Source: Stenopsyche tienmushanensis
Lineage: Eukaryota > Arthropoda > Insecta > Trichoptera > Stenopsychidae
NCBI GenBank assembly: GCA_008973525.1
Contig: WACJ01000124.1
Location: forward strand, 1,984,001-2,048,000
Direction: 5' to 3'
DNA: 64,000 bases
Shown here: in pieces, positions 38,301-48,204 of the stretch
Layout: every line of letters starts with the position of its first letter
How positions within the stretch are numbered: the first letter of the stretch is position 1
Notes under the pieces: model-generated
Seen by the model: the letters and a program-made list of their open reading frames with translations, nothing else
Told to the model about the DNA's origin: nothing
Databases searched by the model: none
Program-made: the position numbers and the translations under genes

Positions 38301-39660
38301 AAAAATCAGTTCGGATTCCTCTCCTGGTATCCTGGCAGCAGTACATCATTTGATGTGCGATGCTTCATACCCCGGGTGGACAGCCCTCTCCCTTTGATAC
38401 CACTGGTCACTTTTGATATCCGGAGAGGAATTTCAACAATAATAATTCAGCATTAGGAGGCCTACCGTCCTGTTTATTAAATTTTGCAATGGAACCAAAT
38501 TAATTGGATTACTTGTGGATGCTGGGCATCGTACGTGCTTTCATCTACATATGAGGATATTGGATCGTATATTGCGCTAAATGAGTGTTACTGGAGGCGC
38601 TGTAACCCGAAACCCTGCGACCAAGTATTATGGGATATAATAATTGACGAAGACTCCGCAACATATGAAGAATATTTAAGATAATTCCTGGAAATTGAAA
38701 CTATTAAGTCATCATAACCACAAACCGTCTTGATGAAATAGATATTGGATTTCGTTACGATATTCGTTAGAAAAATATATTGTATTTGGAAACTGCCCGC
38801 ATCAGCTACTTGCTCGCGTGCATATCCTATTCCTTCTTCATTTACTTAGCAATCCCCAAACTATTATACTAATTTATCGTGCTTTTAATTTGTCAAATGT
38901 TATTTTACACAAAATAATACATATTAAACTAATTTCTAAGCATTTTATTCGATGTTTAATGATAGAATGTGTGCAATTTAAATACTCAATCAAAACAATA
39001 AATTCACCTTGACATACACCTAATAATAAAGACATTCTAATTATATTTGAACATCTTTGATGACATTTTAATATCAAATTTGATCTATATTAATGTCTAT
39101 ATAAATTTATTTGAATTTGTTTAAAATTTTATTTCATGTATTTGATACATTTAGATAATTATTGGGTGGTTTTATCGCACCCCACTTCAGTTGAAATATG
39201 CACATTTTTAATGCTTTTTATATTCTGTGACAAGCTATAGAAGTCAAATATTAACATGATATATTTTTCTACGTTTACTGATATAAAAGTAAGCTTATTT
39301 ACGTTCGCAATTTAATGTGATTTGTTTGATAAACAAAAATCAATAAAGCAATTACGGTCAAAAGGCTTTTCGATTCAATTTTAAAAGGACGCTAATGGAT
39401 ACATGCCGAACGAAAAGACCTCCCCCATAAATTGAAATCGCATTAAGTAAATTTGAATATACGTAGCCGTAAATTTGCAATCATATTCTATGCCGAAATT
39501 CATCTACAAAAAAATGTTTTACATCAAAAAAATACGGATATTAACGTTTAATCGCATCGGACATCGTGAAACAATGTTCAAAGGACTATAATTAATTTTT
39601 TCGTCGTGCCAGATTAACAACTTGATTGAATTGAAATCGTGCAATCGTAATCACGCCTGA
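35361..39660. other. gene-free DNA
   Basis: AT-rich without supported genes. The stretch 38200-38680 is less AT-rich and carries an open frame (38484-38684, starting TTG) reading 'YWRRCNPKPCDQVLWDIII' then 'DEDSATYEEYLR'. It faintly recalls the N-terminal part of PIF/Harbinger transposases, but nothing else of one is present. Confidence 0.4.
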
Positions 39661-39816
39661 ATGTCAGCCGTGATGAAGGTTAAATTGGGGATACTGATCT
39701 TTGTTCTGTTTGCTTCTGAAGACGTTCCCAATGCTTCTTGGAAAAGTACAGTAGAACCGTATGAAGAATGGACTTTCAATCATTTCAAAATGCTCGATAA
39801 TTTTCATTGCTCATAA
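39661..39816 (+). CDS. possible small secreted ORF, unassigned
   Basis: ATG at 39661 (or Met-5 at 39673) opens a 51-codon frame ending TAA at 39814-39816. The N-terminus 'MKVKLGILIFVLFAS' has signal-peptide character, followed by 'WKSTVEPYEEWTFNHFK'. There is no nearby TATA box or poly(A) signal that I can pair with it and no family match that I recognise. It could be a first exon, a decayed gene or chance. Confidence 0.25.
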   Translation: MSAVMKVKLGILIFVLFASEDVPNASWKSTVEPYEEWTFNHFKMLDNFHCS

Positions 39817-42621
39817 TTTTATATGCAAAATGCCCATGGGCCACTTGGCTTGACATTAAATTTAATGGCGAACAATTTTAAGTGTTTTAAGAAATTTTGC
39901 CATTGATAATTAGAGCGAGTGCATAAAATTTATAGATATTTGTAAATATCTCAGCATGTACAAAATATTACAAAATCAAATTTACATCAACCAAAAATTT
40001 GTTTATTAAGGTAATTTGCAGGGGTATTTATTTTATGGCTATTTTATGTCCGAATATTGTTATACACGTTTATGCATATATTTATCATTGTGATATTTAT
40101 AGCGTACTTGTCCCATAAATGTAATCGATTCAATTACATATCTTACGATTCTCGTGATAAAATCAAACTATTTAGAATTGTATACAATTACACTAAAAAA
40201 TAGAGCGAAATTTACAGTCGATAAAGATATAATATTATTAAAAATATATTTTGGTATTATTTAGAATATTAATTAATGCACCCTTATATCAGAAATTTAA
40301 TTTCGTCGACACAATTGGTCACATATTACGTTCGCGCGAATGAACTTTCAAAGGATCGTTTTAATTGCGAATAAATTGAAGTCACTGTTGTGATGCAAAA
40401 TAGATTTATATTAAGAGACGAAATGTTTGTAATTTTTTAAAATATATAATACCTTGAGATTACCAATCACAAATAGGACTGATAGAGGAATATTTTAATT
40501 TCATATTACAATAGAATAAGAATTCTTAAGATTCTTGCAACAATAAAATTTATCTTAATTTTTGCAATATTTTTAAGACAATTTTTTTGTAAAATTATAG
40601 AACAATAATCTACAAAAAATGAGGGATCATATGAACAACTGGTCATGATAAAAACATAATAAAGGTTGAAATGGGATGTATATTTCTAGGCATTTATATT
40701 ATTTATAAATTCTCCGATATAAAATGTTGTGAAAATTTGAAATCTAAGTTTTCCAAAATATTATGGCTCTTTGAAAGCAAGTTTTCAAAAATGGTTTCCC
40801 GTTTGAACTTTCTTCCAAATTCAACATCCAGAATATTAAAATGATCCCCTTTACACGCGAATAAAATGAAATTCAAACGATATTTTTGTCAACTTATATT
40901 TAAACTTATTTTCTAATGACATTATGCCAATATTGAGAATTATTAGAAGGAAAGCTGTTTTCTAAAGGTTGATAAATAATATTTTATTGGGGCAACTTCG
41001 ACTTTTGTACAGTATGACGCTTTAGTTGTAAAACACATGACTAATTTTCAATATAATTAATTATTTCATTAAAACGATTTTTTTGATTGGGATTGATGTC
41101 AGAATCTAAAAATGAATTATGATTGAGATATATATGAATATTAATTAAGCTGCCAATGTCAAAGGGTTTTCTTCTAATGGTCATATTGACAAGGGTGAGT
41201 CATGTCCACCACCCCCTGCCAGCTTTATAAAGCGGGTCTTGTCCATCCCCCGTCGACGCTCCACTTAGATGGACAACAGACTATAATTTTAACTTTTCCC
41301 CAAATTGGTATCGAGAACAATGCCCAACTTGCAACATCCCTACTTGAGGCAAAAGAGGGTGGGTTTGACGGACATAAGGCGTGCGCTCGTTACGCAAAAC
41401 AAAGCAAGATCCGCTGTCCATTTTTGGACGAATTCCTTCTCGGCCTCTCACTACAATTTCGTCCAACAATACGGATATTAAATCTGAAATCCGTATGACT
41501 AACTAACTACTAATTAAGTGGTCGAGTTGCCCTTTATCGTGAAGGGTTGTTTTACGGACGAATAACTTTTGCACGTGTGACTTCGGCCCTTATTAGCATT
41601 CACCCCATTGCTGCCAGCATTAAAACGAAAGCCCATCCAAAACATTTCATATAACATGCACGCCATCATTATTTTAAAATGAATTTCTCCTTCATAGCAT
41701 TAACAGATCGTCTGTTATTGTTTCAGGTCACTTCAGATATAGATTTCAACAAAATGGTTTTTATTTCAAATAAATGGACGCGACAATCCAGAAGCAGTCC
41801 TCGCAGAGTCAACACAAGCTGAAAATTCTTTGAAAATGTTCATATGTAAATAGTTGTTGAATAATGTAAATAGAAATTCAATTTTGTACATAAATTGTTG
41901 ATAATGTTGTACATATAATTTATCGAAATATCCACCTTGATACAATTCTGCCAAATCGCTAAAAAAACATGAACATAATTTAATTGTTAATCTTAGTCCA
42001 TTTTTGCATAAATAAATATGAAATTCAACATTAAAAAATTCATTTATATTCATTAGGTATAGTTCGTTCATAATTAAAATGTATCTTAATCAAATGTTTG
42101 CATATTTTAAGCATCAAATGTGTTCATCATTACCTATGTATAATGTAGTGAATTTTATTTATTGTTTATTTATTATTTAATTTAACTAATACACATTGTC
42201 TTTTGTAATATTATTTTCCAATAAACTATTAATATATTGTTATTATGAATCAATTTTGCTTACTTCTACTTCTGCTTTAGATCTTGGACTCTCATTATAA
42301 AATGTCGAGTTCAAGTCTAGATTGTGGGAAAAAAAATTATCAGATCAACATATTTAAGAAATCGAGAGTATTAATTAGTCTCGATTTGAGTTTACCCTGA
42401 TTATTTTCTGGATCTGAAAAAATAATACTAAGGCGAACAATAAAATCCTGCAATCTAGGTAAAATATCATATTAATTTGAAAAAAATACGAAGTTTGTTG
42501 CTCACAAAGTTGAACCAATTTCTGTCATGACCGCCATGGTATTGAACTGCAAAAAAGGAAAAAAACAGACTCTTTATTTAAATTATTATTAGTCAGTTTA
42601 TTATAAATATACAATTATGTT
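39817..42621. other. gene-free DNA with a G+C-richer island at 41160-41600
   Basis: The island holds overlapping open frames on both strands (41202-41498 + and 41281-41469 -) without recognisable domains, so it is more likely a repeat fragment than a gene. The rest is AT-rich. Confidence 0.4.
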
Positions 42622-42769
42622 CAGTAAACTCTCGATTATCCAGGATAATCCGGGGAAGGAAGGGCACGAATAATTGGAAAACACCTATAATCCAAATCAT
42701 AAAATTTATACTTGGTTTCGAATATAACATCATATTTTCAATACAAATTTTTGTTTTGTTTGTTTTGCG

Positions 42770-42990
42770 TAAACATAAACAAAACACCTGAAATACGCTT
42801 GAAATCGATTAATTATATCATTCACACATCACTATTAATCGAGAAATTTGGGTTAACGATCTACACAATCGTACGATGTACGCAACATACTCTCTCCGTC
42901 TCTGTTTGTCTCCGAGCTCAACGTGTAAGAATACTCTTTATTAGTCACTGGAATACGAACACAATAATATGTCTTGCCTCTTTGAAGGAT
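42770..42990 (+). repeat. dispersed repeat family A, fragment
   Basis: 'TTTGCGTAAACA', 'CGAGAAATTTGGGTTAACGA' and 'TCTACACAATCGTACGATG' followed by 'CTCTCCGTCTCTGTTTGTC' match 11390-11560 and the reverse complement of 51255-51405. Confidence 0.65.
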
Positions 42991-43079
42991 TAAGCGTTAC
43001 CAAAATATATACGAGTAGATTAAAAAATACTGTACTTTTTATTTGTTTTTGAAATTTTTTTAAAGAAATTTCTTAGATC

Positions 43080-43560
43080 ACTTCGAATTTAACCAAAAGC
43101 TATTTTATCAATAGCGATAGAATATAGATTCTAATCCTCTTTGTTCAGCGTAATCGAGCAATGTTTCAACATAATTCAACGCCGTTTTATGACTAATGTA
43201 ATATCAGATATTTTGTTCCGCGGTCACTCTCATTTTCTTCCTATTGAAAAAAATAAACCATATATTCGAGCCGCTCCTTGATATTTTCCCTATCCACGTT
43301 TTCAAAACATTTCAAATTTTCCAATAATTCACATATATCAGATATGATTCATTTTCTTCGGAATGCATTAAATATGTTTGCATGCCAGGAGGAATCTTTC
43401 TCCATGATTGAACAAGTGTTTATAGCTTTACTTTTTGACCAAGATTGTTCTATTCCATGTGTAGCATCAATTATCGTAATTTATTTTCAGAAATTGATCA
43501 AGTTGCCATCTTCTTCAGAAATATTTTTCAGAATATTGTGACGATAAAGTCATTCTATAG
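43080..43560 (-). pseudogene. jerky/Tigger-like transposase C-terminus, broken
   Basis: Read on the minus strand, frame pieces give 'IIDATHGIEQSWSKSKAIN' (the block after the DDE domain where jerky/Tigger proteins have 'I..A..SW..V...TI..C'), then 'NVDRENIKERLEY', and last 'HKTALNYVETLLDYAEQRG'. The last piece is the family's acidic C-terminal 'AL..ve.ll.YleQ' motif. Several stops and frameshifts intervene. The N-terminal and catalytic parts are missing or unreadable. Confidence 0.65.
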
Positions 43561-43599
43561 CATGGGCAAAATATTGTCCCCATACTAAGTATCTGTCAA

Positions 43600-43800
43600 T
43601 CTGTGTAGATTTAATTCGCCAAATTAACAGCGACATCTTCCGTCTCTCTTTAGGCCCAATGTGCCAATTTAACAGTATCATCTTCTATGGCCTTGCGGAT
43701 ACACCACATCTGGTGGAACGACTCGTCGGATAACCTTGGCTGTGGGAGGACGTCCTTCCCGCGGTCAAATTGAGATTTGGCCGTGATTAATAAAGCAGTT
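43600..43800 (+). repeat. dispersed repeat family C, copy 2
   Basis: Homologous to the reverse complement of 35120-35360 (see that entry for shared words). It lies inside the 42.6-kb Tigger element. Confidence 0.6.
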
Positions 43801-44097
43801 TCTTTGGTTTCCCAATCTCCAGAAGTTTCATTTTATTTAATTACGAAATTAGAACAGGCAATTACTTTGGTAGTTAAATTATCCTTGTCGCTTTGAAGGG
43901 TTTTGTTTCTTTAATATTTGAACGTTTGGGAGTTGCCTCATTATCTGAGTATAACAACATTTTTTTTAGTATTAGACTCGTTTTGTTATGTGCGTCTCCT
44001 AATCATATGGGTAAAAAAATAAAAATCAATTAATCTTTTTCAGGCACCGATAATCCGTAAACCAGATAATCCGTACTCCAATAATCGAAAGCACACT

Positions 44098-44579
44098 ATA
44101 TCAGTAAAGGAATATTTTCTTTGGATTATTAAAATGTGAGATGGCCAAATAAAATAATAATATTAACTAACAAAAATAATATTTAAATGTATAATATATT
44201 TATAAGAAAATTGTCTTGTAAATAATAAAATAAATTTACAATAATTTAGTTTTTGAAGAAAAGGTGCTGATATTGGATAATTTAATTAGTTTCTACATCC
44301 ATTAATAGATGGCTTTCTTATTTATTTAATTTTCAACAATGCATTCAGTTATATGCATCTTCAGACATCTCTTATTTCTTAAACATATTATAAACTATTT
44401 ATTTTAAAATTTTCAAAAATCAATAAAACATATAACTAAATTCTAATGTATATTAATTATAATAACAAATATTAATATTTATTTTTAAGCTATCAATATT
44501 TGCAATGATGCCTTACGATGACTCTCAGGCATAAAGAAATAAAGAACGGGGAATGATTCACAACAAGCTCTGGTGAATG
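44098..44579. other. intergenic DNA 5' of cecropin-like gene A
   Basis: AT-rich. The only weak kappaB-like word is GGGGAATGATTC near 44549, about 30 bp upstream of the TATA box; it departs from the insect consensus at two or more positions. Confidence 0.4.
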
Positions 44580-44614
44580 TATAAAATGAGAATCTGCTCA
44601 TACGCATTATCAGT
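44580..44614 (+). promoter_or_regulatory. core promoter of cecropin-like gene A
   Basis: TATAAAAT at 44580-44587 and the arthropod initiator TCAGT at 44610-44614 are spaced about 30 bp apart, as in typical insect promoters. Transcription would start near 44612, giving a 5' untranslated region of about 50 nt. Confidence 0.75.
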
Positions 44615-44661
44615 ACGAGGCCGGCATTCGCAAAATCTTGCAGCGCAATTCTAAAATCAAA

Positions 44662-44934
44662 ATGAATTGTAAAATTGTTATTTTTCTTATGATCGGGTTG
44701 CTAATTTGTGAAATACACATGGCACCAGCTCCTAAAAGTTTCGGGAAAGGTTTGGTAAGCATTGCGTTTTATTATTTGCATTCATACGGTGGCTTTTTAT
44801 TTATTTTTAAAGTTATCATTTATTTTTAGGAGAAGTTTTTACAAGATGTTCGTGTTATCTTAGAGCAAGCAAAGCCTTCAATTGATGTTCTAACAGATTT
44901 AAAAAAATTAGGATCGGATGAGCAGAATATTTGA
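44662..44934 (+). CDS. cecropin-like peptide A (most divergent member)
   Basis: Two exons, 44662-44754 and 44830-44934, separated by a 75-bp intron (GTAAGC...TATTTTTAG) at the cluster's conserved phase-0 position. The product is 65 residues. A hydrophobic signal peptide (MNCKIVIFLMIGLLICEIHM) is followed by two X-Pro dipeptides (Ala-Pro, Ala-Pro), the mature start 'KSFGKGLEKFLQDVRVIL', the hinge Ala-Lys-Pro, and 'SIDVLTDLKKLG' with a C-terminal tail 'SDEQNI'. Cecropins form two helices that insert into bacterial membranes. Here the N-terminal Trp is lost, basic and acidic residues roughly balance by my count, and the amidation Gly is not terminal, so bactericidal activity is doubtful. It could be neofunctionalised or decaying, but the frame, splice sites, TATA, initiator and poly(A) signal are all intact. 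It is the only plus-strand member and converges on gene B. Confidence 0.85.
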
Positions 44935-44993
44935 ACTTATTATTAATGTATTACTATTACGATATTTATTTATATACTATATTTATTTTTGTT

Positions 44994-44999
44994 AATAAA
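44994..44999 (+). terminator. poly(A) signal of gene A
   Basis: AATAAA 60 bp after the stop codon. Confidence 0.75.
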
Positions 45000-45341
45000 A
45001 ACAAGCTTCAACTCTAAATTTTATTTTTTTTCATCATAAATAAATAGGAAATTCTTAAAGTAAGGATTTGATATAATGATGAACAAGTATTTATTTTAAA
45101 AATGTATCTTAGAGTCGACGTAATCTCATAGACGTTATTAGATTTTTCATCTTCAAACGTTATTTTTGAAGACACATACCTTTTTTTTTTGTTTTGCGAC
45201 CCTTTAGAAAAACTCGGTTTTAGATTTGCATACATGATTCAAAGACTTTCGTCCAATATTTGATTCAAAGGAGGAAAATAATGAAATGACGTTTCACAGT
45301 CGAACGGACGTACAAACAGAATCAAAGCAGACGCGCGAGGG

Positions 45342-45586
45342 ATGGCGTCCAACTTTAAGGTAAAATATTCACATTCCCCGTAAACCTTTCGGGGAATAAA
45401 GGAAGATTATTGCATCAAACCCGATATTTCTATTTCGCCTTCCAGCGTGCGCGAATCCAGTTTTGCAACCATCTTGTCCCACTACAAAGTGATCGCAAAT
45501 CTCATTTGGGCGTATCGGGGCAAAAAATATTTTTGAAATCCCAGTTCCTGATTTTATTCACCCTTGAAATATCTAATGTCGTTTGA
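45342..45586 (+). CDS. possible two-exon small gene, unassigned
   Basis: ATGGCGTCCAACTTTAAG (45342-45359) sits in a locally G+C-rich stretch and is followed by GTAAAA. A good acceptor (CGCCTTCCAG, ending 45445) opens an in-phase frame of 46 codons to TGA at 45584-45586, giving 52 residues that begin MASNFK, then 'RARIQFCNHLVPLQSDRK'. No signal peptide, domain or poly(A) signal. It may be the 5' end of a larger gene whose later exons I cannot see, or chance. Confidence 0.25.
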
Positions 45587-46327
45587 GAATATATGTGCCA
45601 AATACCAGGGGAAATGATCTTTGATACTAAAAAAATATTGCTTTTAGGACTGGGATATATATTTTCACCGGGATATACTACGCATTTATATCAGGATAAA
45701 TTTATATTAATAACATTTCTAACATACATATATAATACGATTTATATTTTTATTGGATTAGTCTTTTTTAAAAATATACCTTTTACTATCTTAGAAAAAA
45801 AATCCTAGTGCATCAACTGAAAACCCCTGAAAGCTGCAGTCCGGCCCAATGATCGTTTTATATCTTAACAACAGAAGTGATCCATTCATTATCAGATCAA
45901 AGAAGAAATAAAGGGAGATGGAGATAATTAGAAATATAATAAGTACAGTTAGTTTTTTCAAGATGTTTTATTTTAGACTGCTGAAAGAGAAACCCAACTG
46001 CGAGACTTCAATGACGATCCGCTTCTTCAAATATGAACGCCTTCAATAAAACCTCGCGACTAATTATAACCTTTTCAAATGTAATAATTCTAACCTGCTA
46101 CGTAGAAGCTCTTCCAAGTCGCTATTATCCCGCGATGATATCACATGTCTCACAAAAATTGCAATTTTGTGTCAAATCATGTTTATCTTACTAAAGAATA
46201 AAAGCAAATGTCATTTAATAATCAAAAGGAGGGATGTATTTAAAAGTATTTGTAGGTAACTCCGCGATTAAGACGGTTCAAACATCTGGGGTTTATATTT
46301 ATAAGAGCGATTAGCGACCACATTTTA
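45587..46327. other. gene-free DNA
   Basis: AT-rich, no supported feature. Confidence 0.4.
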
Positions 46328-46444
46328 AGGCTGGATTCACACAACATGATTGTTTCTTGTGTAAGAATATTTGACCGAACCGGGATCGGACCAAGACCGG
46401 AGCGAGATCGAACCGTAAACAGCATCATAGTGTGAATCGAGCCT
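46328..46444. mobile_element. MITE, 117 bp, class uncertain
   Basis: The left end AGGCTGGATTCACACAACAT and the right end ATAGTGTGAATCGAGCCT form an inverted repeat of about 16 bp with a few mismatches (core GGCT.GATTCACAC). Flanking bases are TTTA on the left and AAAC on the right, so the target duplication is unclear (TTA/TAA or TA). The interior has CCGG-rich words and no coding capacity. Confidence 0.6.
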
Positions 46445-46852
46445 AAACCGGCTAACTGCTACAAGCGTCCATAGAATGACTAAATTTTCGTTAGTGACAT
46501 CTCGAGATACATCCAGAAAAATATGGTAGCTAAATTTGGTATGTATTCATTTATGAAAAACGCGTGTGTTTCATATTTTAAGCTCAATGCGATACACATG
46601 TGCATTCTTCAATATTTTTTTTACACATAGACTTTAAAAATATCCACAAAATTTAGTGCCTAGCAGACCTTTCACGTTGACGGTTTATAATTTACGTATT
46701 TTTATTTCAAACTTGCTAAATAAAATAGTGACAACCTTGGCTAAGATGAAATCGATACTTCTGAAAAACTTGGTAATGTAATTTTTCAAAAACCCGTCAA
46801 TTAAAACATCACTCAATAAGTTAGGTATTTGCGGAATAATGTAGGTTTTTTG

Positions 46853-46929
46853 CGGAATTGCGAAAAACGACCCCAAATTAAGATAAAAAATAATTAAAGC
46901 GAAAAAAAATCCTACGAGCTTATTGAGTA
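46853..46929. repeat. duplicated cecropin-flank segment, copy 1
   Basis: 77 bp matches 53771-53847 at roughly 80% by eye (shared words GACCCCAAAT, AATTGCGA, CCTACGA.CTTAT). The 53.8-kb copy lies about 260 bp upstream of gene C. A corresponding gene should therefore lie near 46.3-46.6 kb on the minus strand, but that position now holds a MITE and no cecropin exon. Confidence 0.6.
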
Positions 46930-46944
46930 ATGTGTTATGAGCAA

Positions 46945-47789
46945 TATATATTTTTCTATACAATTAATCGTAAAGTCTTTATTGATATCATATTCGAAAT
47001 ATCATGGCTGCACAGTTTCTGTTTTTGTGCGTTGCAACTAAATAAATTAATATCATCAGCTTAAAAATGGTTGTCAATGGTTTCATAAAAATATCGAAAA
47101 AAATAAGGTACTGGATCAATTGTTGCAATAATTAAAATATCATTAAAAAATAAGGATAAATTTACCATTCGCTTTTTTATATTCAACTACCTAAAAAGTT
47201 CTATTAAAATAATATCATCCTAATTAAACCACATATGGAAAGTTTTGGGACATATGAAAAAAATTTCCCAAGAAAAATTCTTTTTGGCATACATTTTTTA
47301 CCAGATATTTATTGACATTTTTAGAATATAAGAAAAAGAAAAATAAAATTGAAAATGTTATAAGCTGGTATAATGTAAGAAGTAAAAAAAACGTGTCTTC
47401 GATTAACCATAAATACAATGAGTAATAAAAAATTGTGTATTGTGATGATAGTATTAATTATAAATACTTTAAATGCTATCTAATGTCAGAGTTTTATCAA
47501 TGACCTCATTTTAGTGTAAAACACTACAAACATAATTTCGAATAATAAATTTAAATTCAACTCAAAAACATTTTTGCCAAATTTAGTCAACTGCACTTTC
47601 AGCACTGAGAGGTTGGATTGATTAAAATAATAAAGTACTTTAGATATTTTTTATTTATTGCATCATTATGATAAATTATTAATATCACATTAAAATTGGC
47701 ATCCCTCGCAGATATTTACACACACATTTGATTATACTAGGTGATGATGATCATCGAACGATTTGATTCGGTACACATATTCATATTCA
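46945..47789. other. AT-rich DNA 3' of gene B
   Basis: No gene. On the minus strand an AATAAA (TTTATT on +, about 47651) lies some 135 bp past the gene B stop and may serve as its poly(A) signal. Confidence 0.45.
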
Positions 47790-48087
47790 TCAATCCCCTA
47801 AATTCTTTAGATCTTTCAGGACATCTATGGCAGGTTGGGCTTTGATCAATGCATCGCGGACGTTTTGGCCAACTTTTTCCTGCAATTAAATAAATGTTTA
47901 ATTGAATTAAAAATTAAATTAAAATAATAAAATAATAATTATTATATTATATAATAAAATTGAGCATTTTACTAACCAATTTCTTCCAGAAGTCATTGTC
48001 ATCGTCATCGGGAACTGGAGAGGCCAATACAACATGGCTGCTGACCAACATAGCCACTAAGAAAAAGGCCAAAAATTTATGATTCAT
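47790..48087 (-). CDS. cecropin-like peptide B, acidic propeptide
   Basis: Exon 1 is 48087-47977 and exon 2 is 47879-47790; the 97-bp intron has a GTTAGT donor and TTAATTGCAG acceptor. The product is 66 residues: signal peptide (to about 'SSHVVLA'), Ser-Pro and Val-Pro, then an acidic run DDDDND, then 'FWKKLEKVGQNVRDALIK', hinge Ala-Gln-Pro and 'AIDVLKDLKNLGD'. The 'W-K-K-x-E-K-V-G-Q-N-x-R-D' block is the canonical amphipathic first helix of cecropins, so family membership is secure. The residue after the final Gly is Asp, so normal C-terminal amidation is not expected. The acidic spacer is unlike the X-Pro spacer of genes C and D and could neutralise the cationic helix before processing. It converges on gene A. 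Confidence 0.93.
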
Positions 48088-48146
48088 GTTTGATGTTGGT
48101 TGTGCTTCGCTGTGAACAACGTGAAGAGGTCTGGAGTATCAATGAC

Positions 48147-48200
48147 TTCTGAGGTCACATGAAGACTTCTCTTATTTATATGCGAAACCAAACACTCCCC
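48147..48200 (-). promoter_or_regulatory. core promoter of gene B
   Basis: Reading on the minus strand, TATAAATA lies at 48180-48173, preceded by CA and followed by AG, the same context as gene C. A CTCAG initiator-like word lies about 25-30 bp downstream. GGGGAGTGTT (48200-48191), directly upstream of TATA, is only a weak kappaB-like site. Confidence 0.65.
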
Positions 48201-48204
48201 ACCA

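Larger units (their letters stand above)
42622..44097 (-). mobile_element. Tigger/pogo-type element with nested repeat fragments
   Basis: The left end at 42622 reads CAGTAAACTCTCGATTATCC, matching the end at 17399. The right end near 44070-44097 carries repeated 'GATAATCCGTA' and finishes 'ATAATCGAAAGCACACT', a decayed complement. The TA target duplication is not clean. Inside are a fragment of repeat A (about 42770-42990), a broken minus-strand transposase (43080-43560) and a fragment of repeat C (about 43600-43800), so the element has been a landing site for others or is a composite. Confidence 0.7.

Noticed and set aside
38484..38684. Frame resembling the start of a PIF/Harbinger transposase
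   Set aside because: The likeness rests on a few residues, the start codon is TTG and no DDE motif or terminal repeat is nearby.
41202..41498. 98-codon open frame with an ATG in a G+C-richer island
   Set aside because: An overlapping antisense frame is equally open and neither has a recognisable motif; more likely a repeat fragment.
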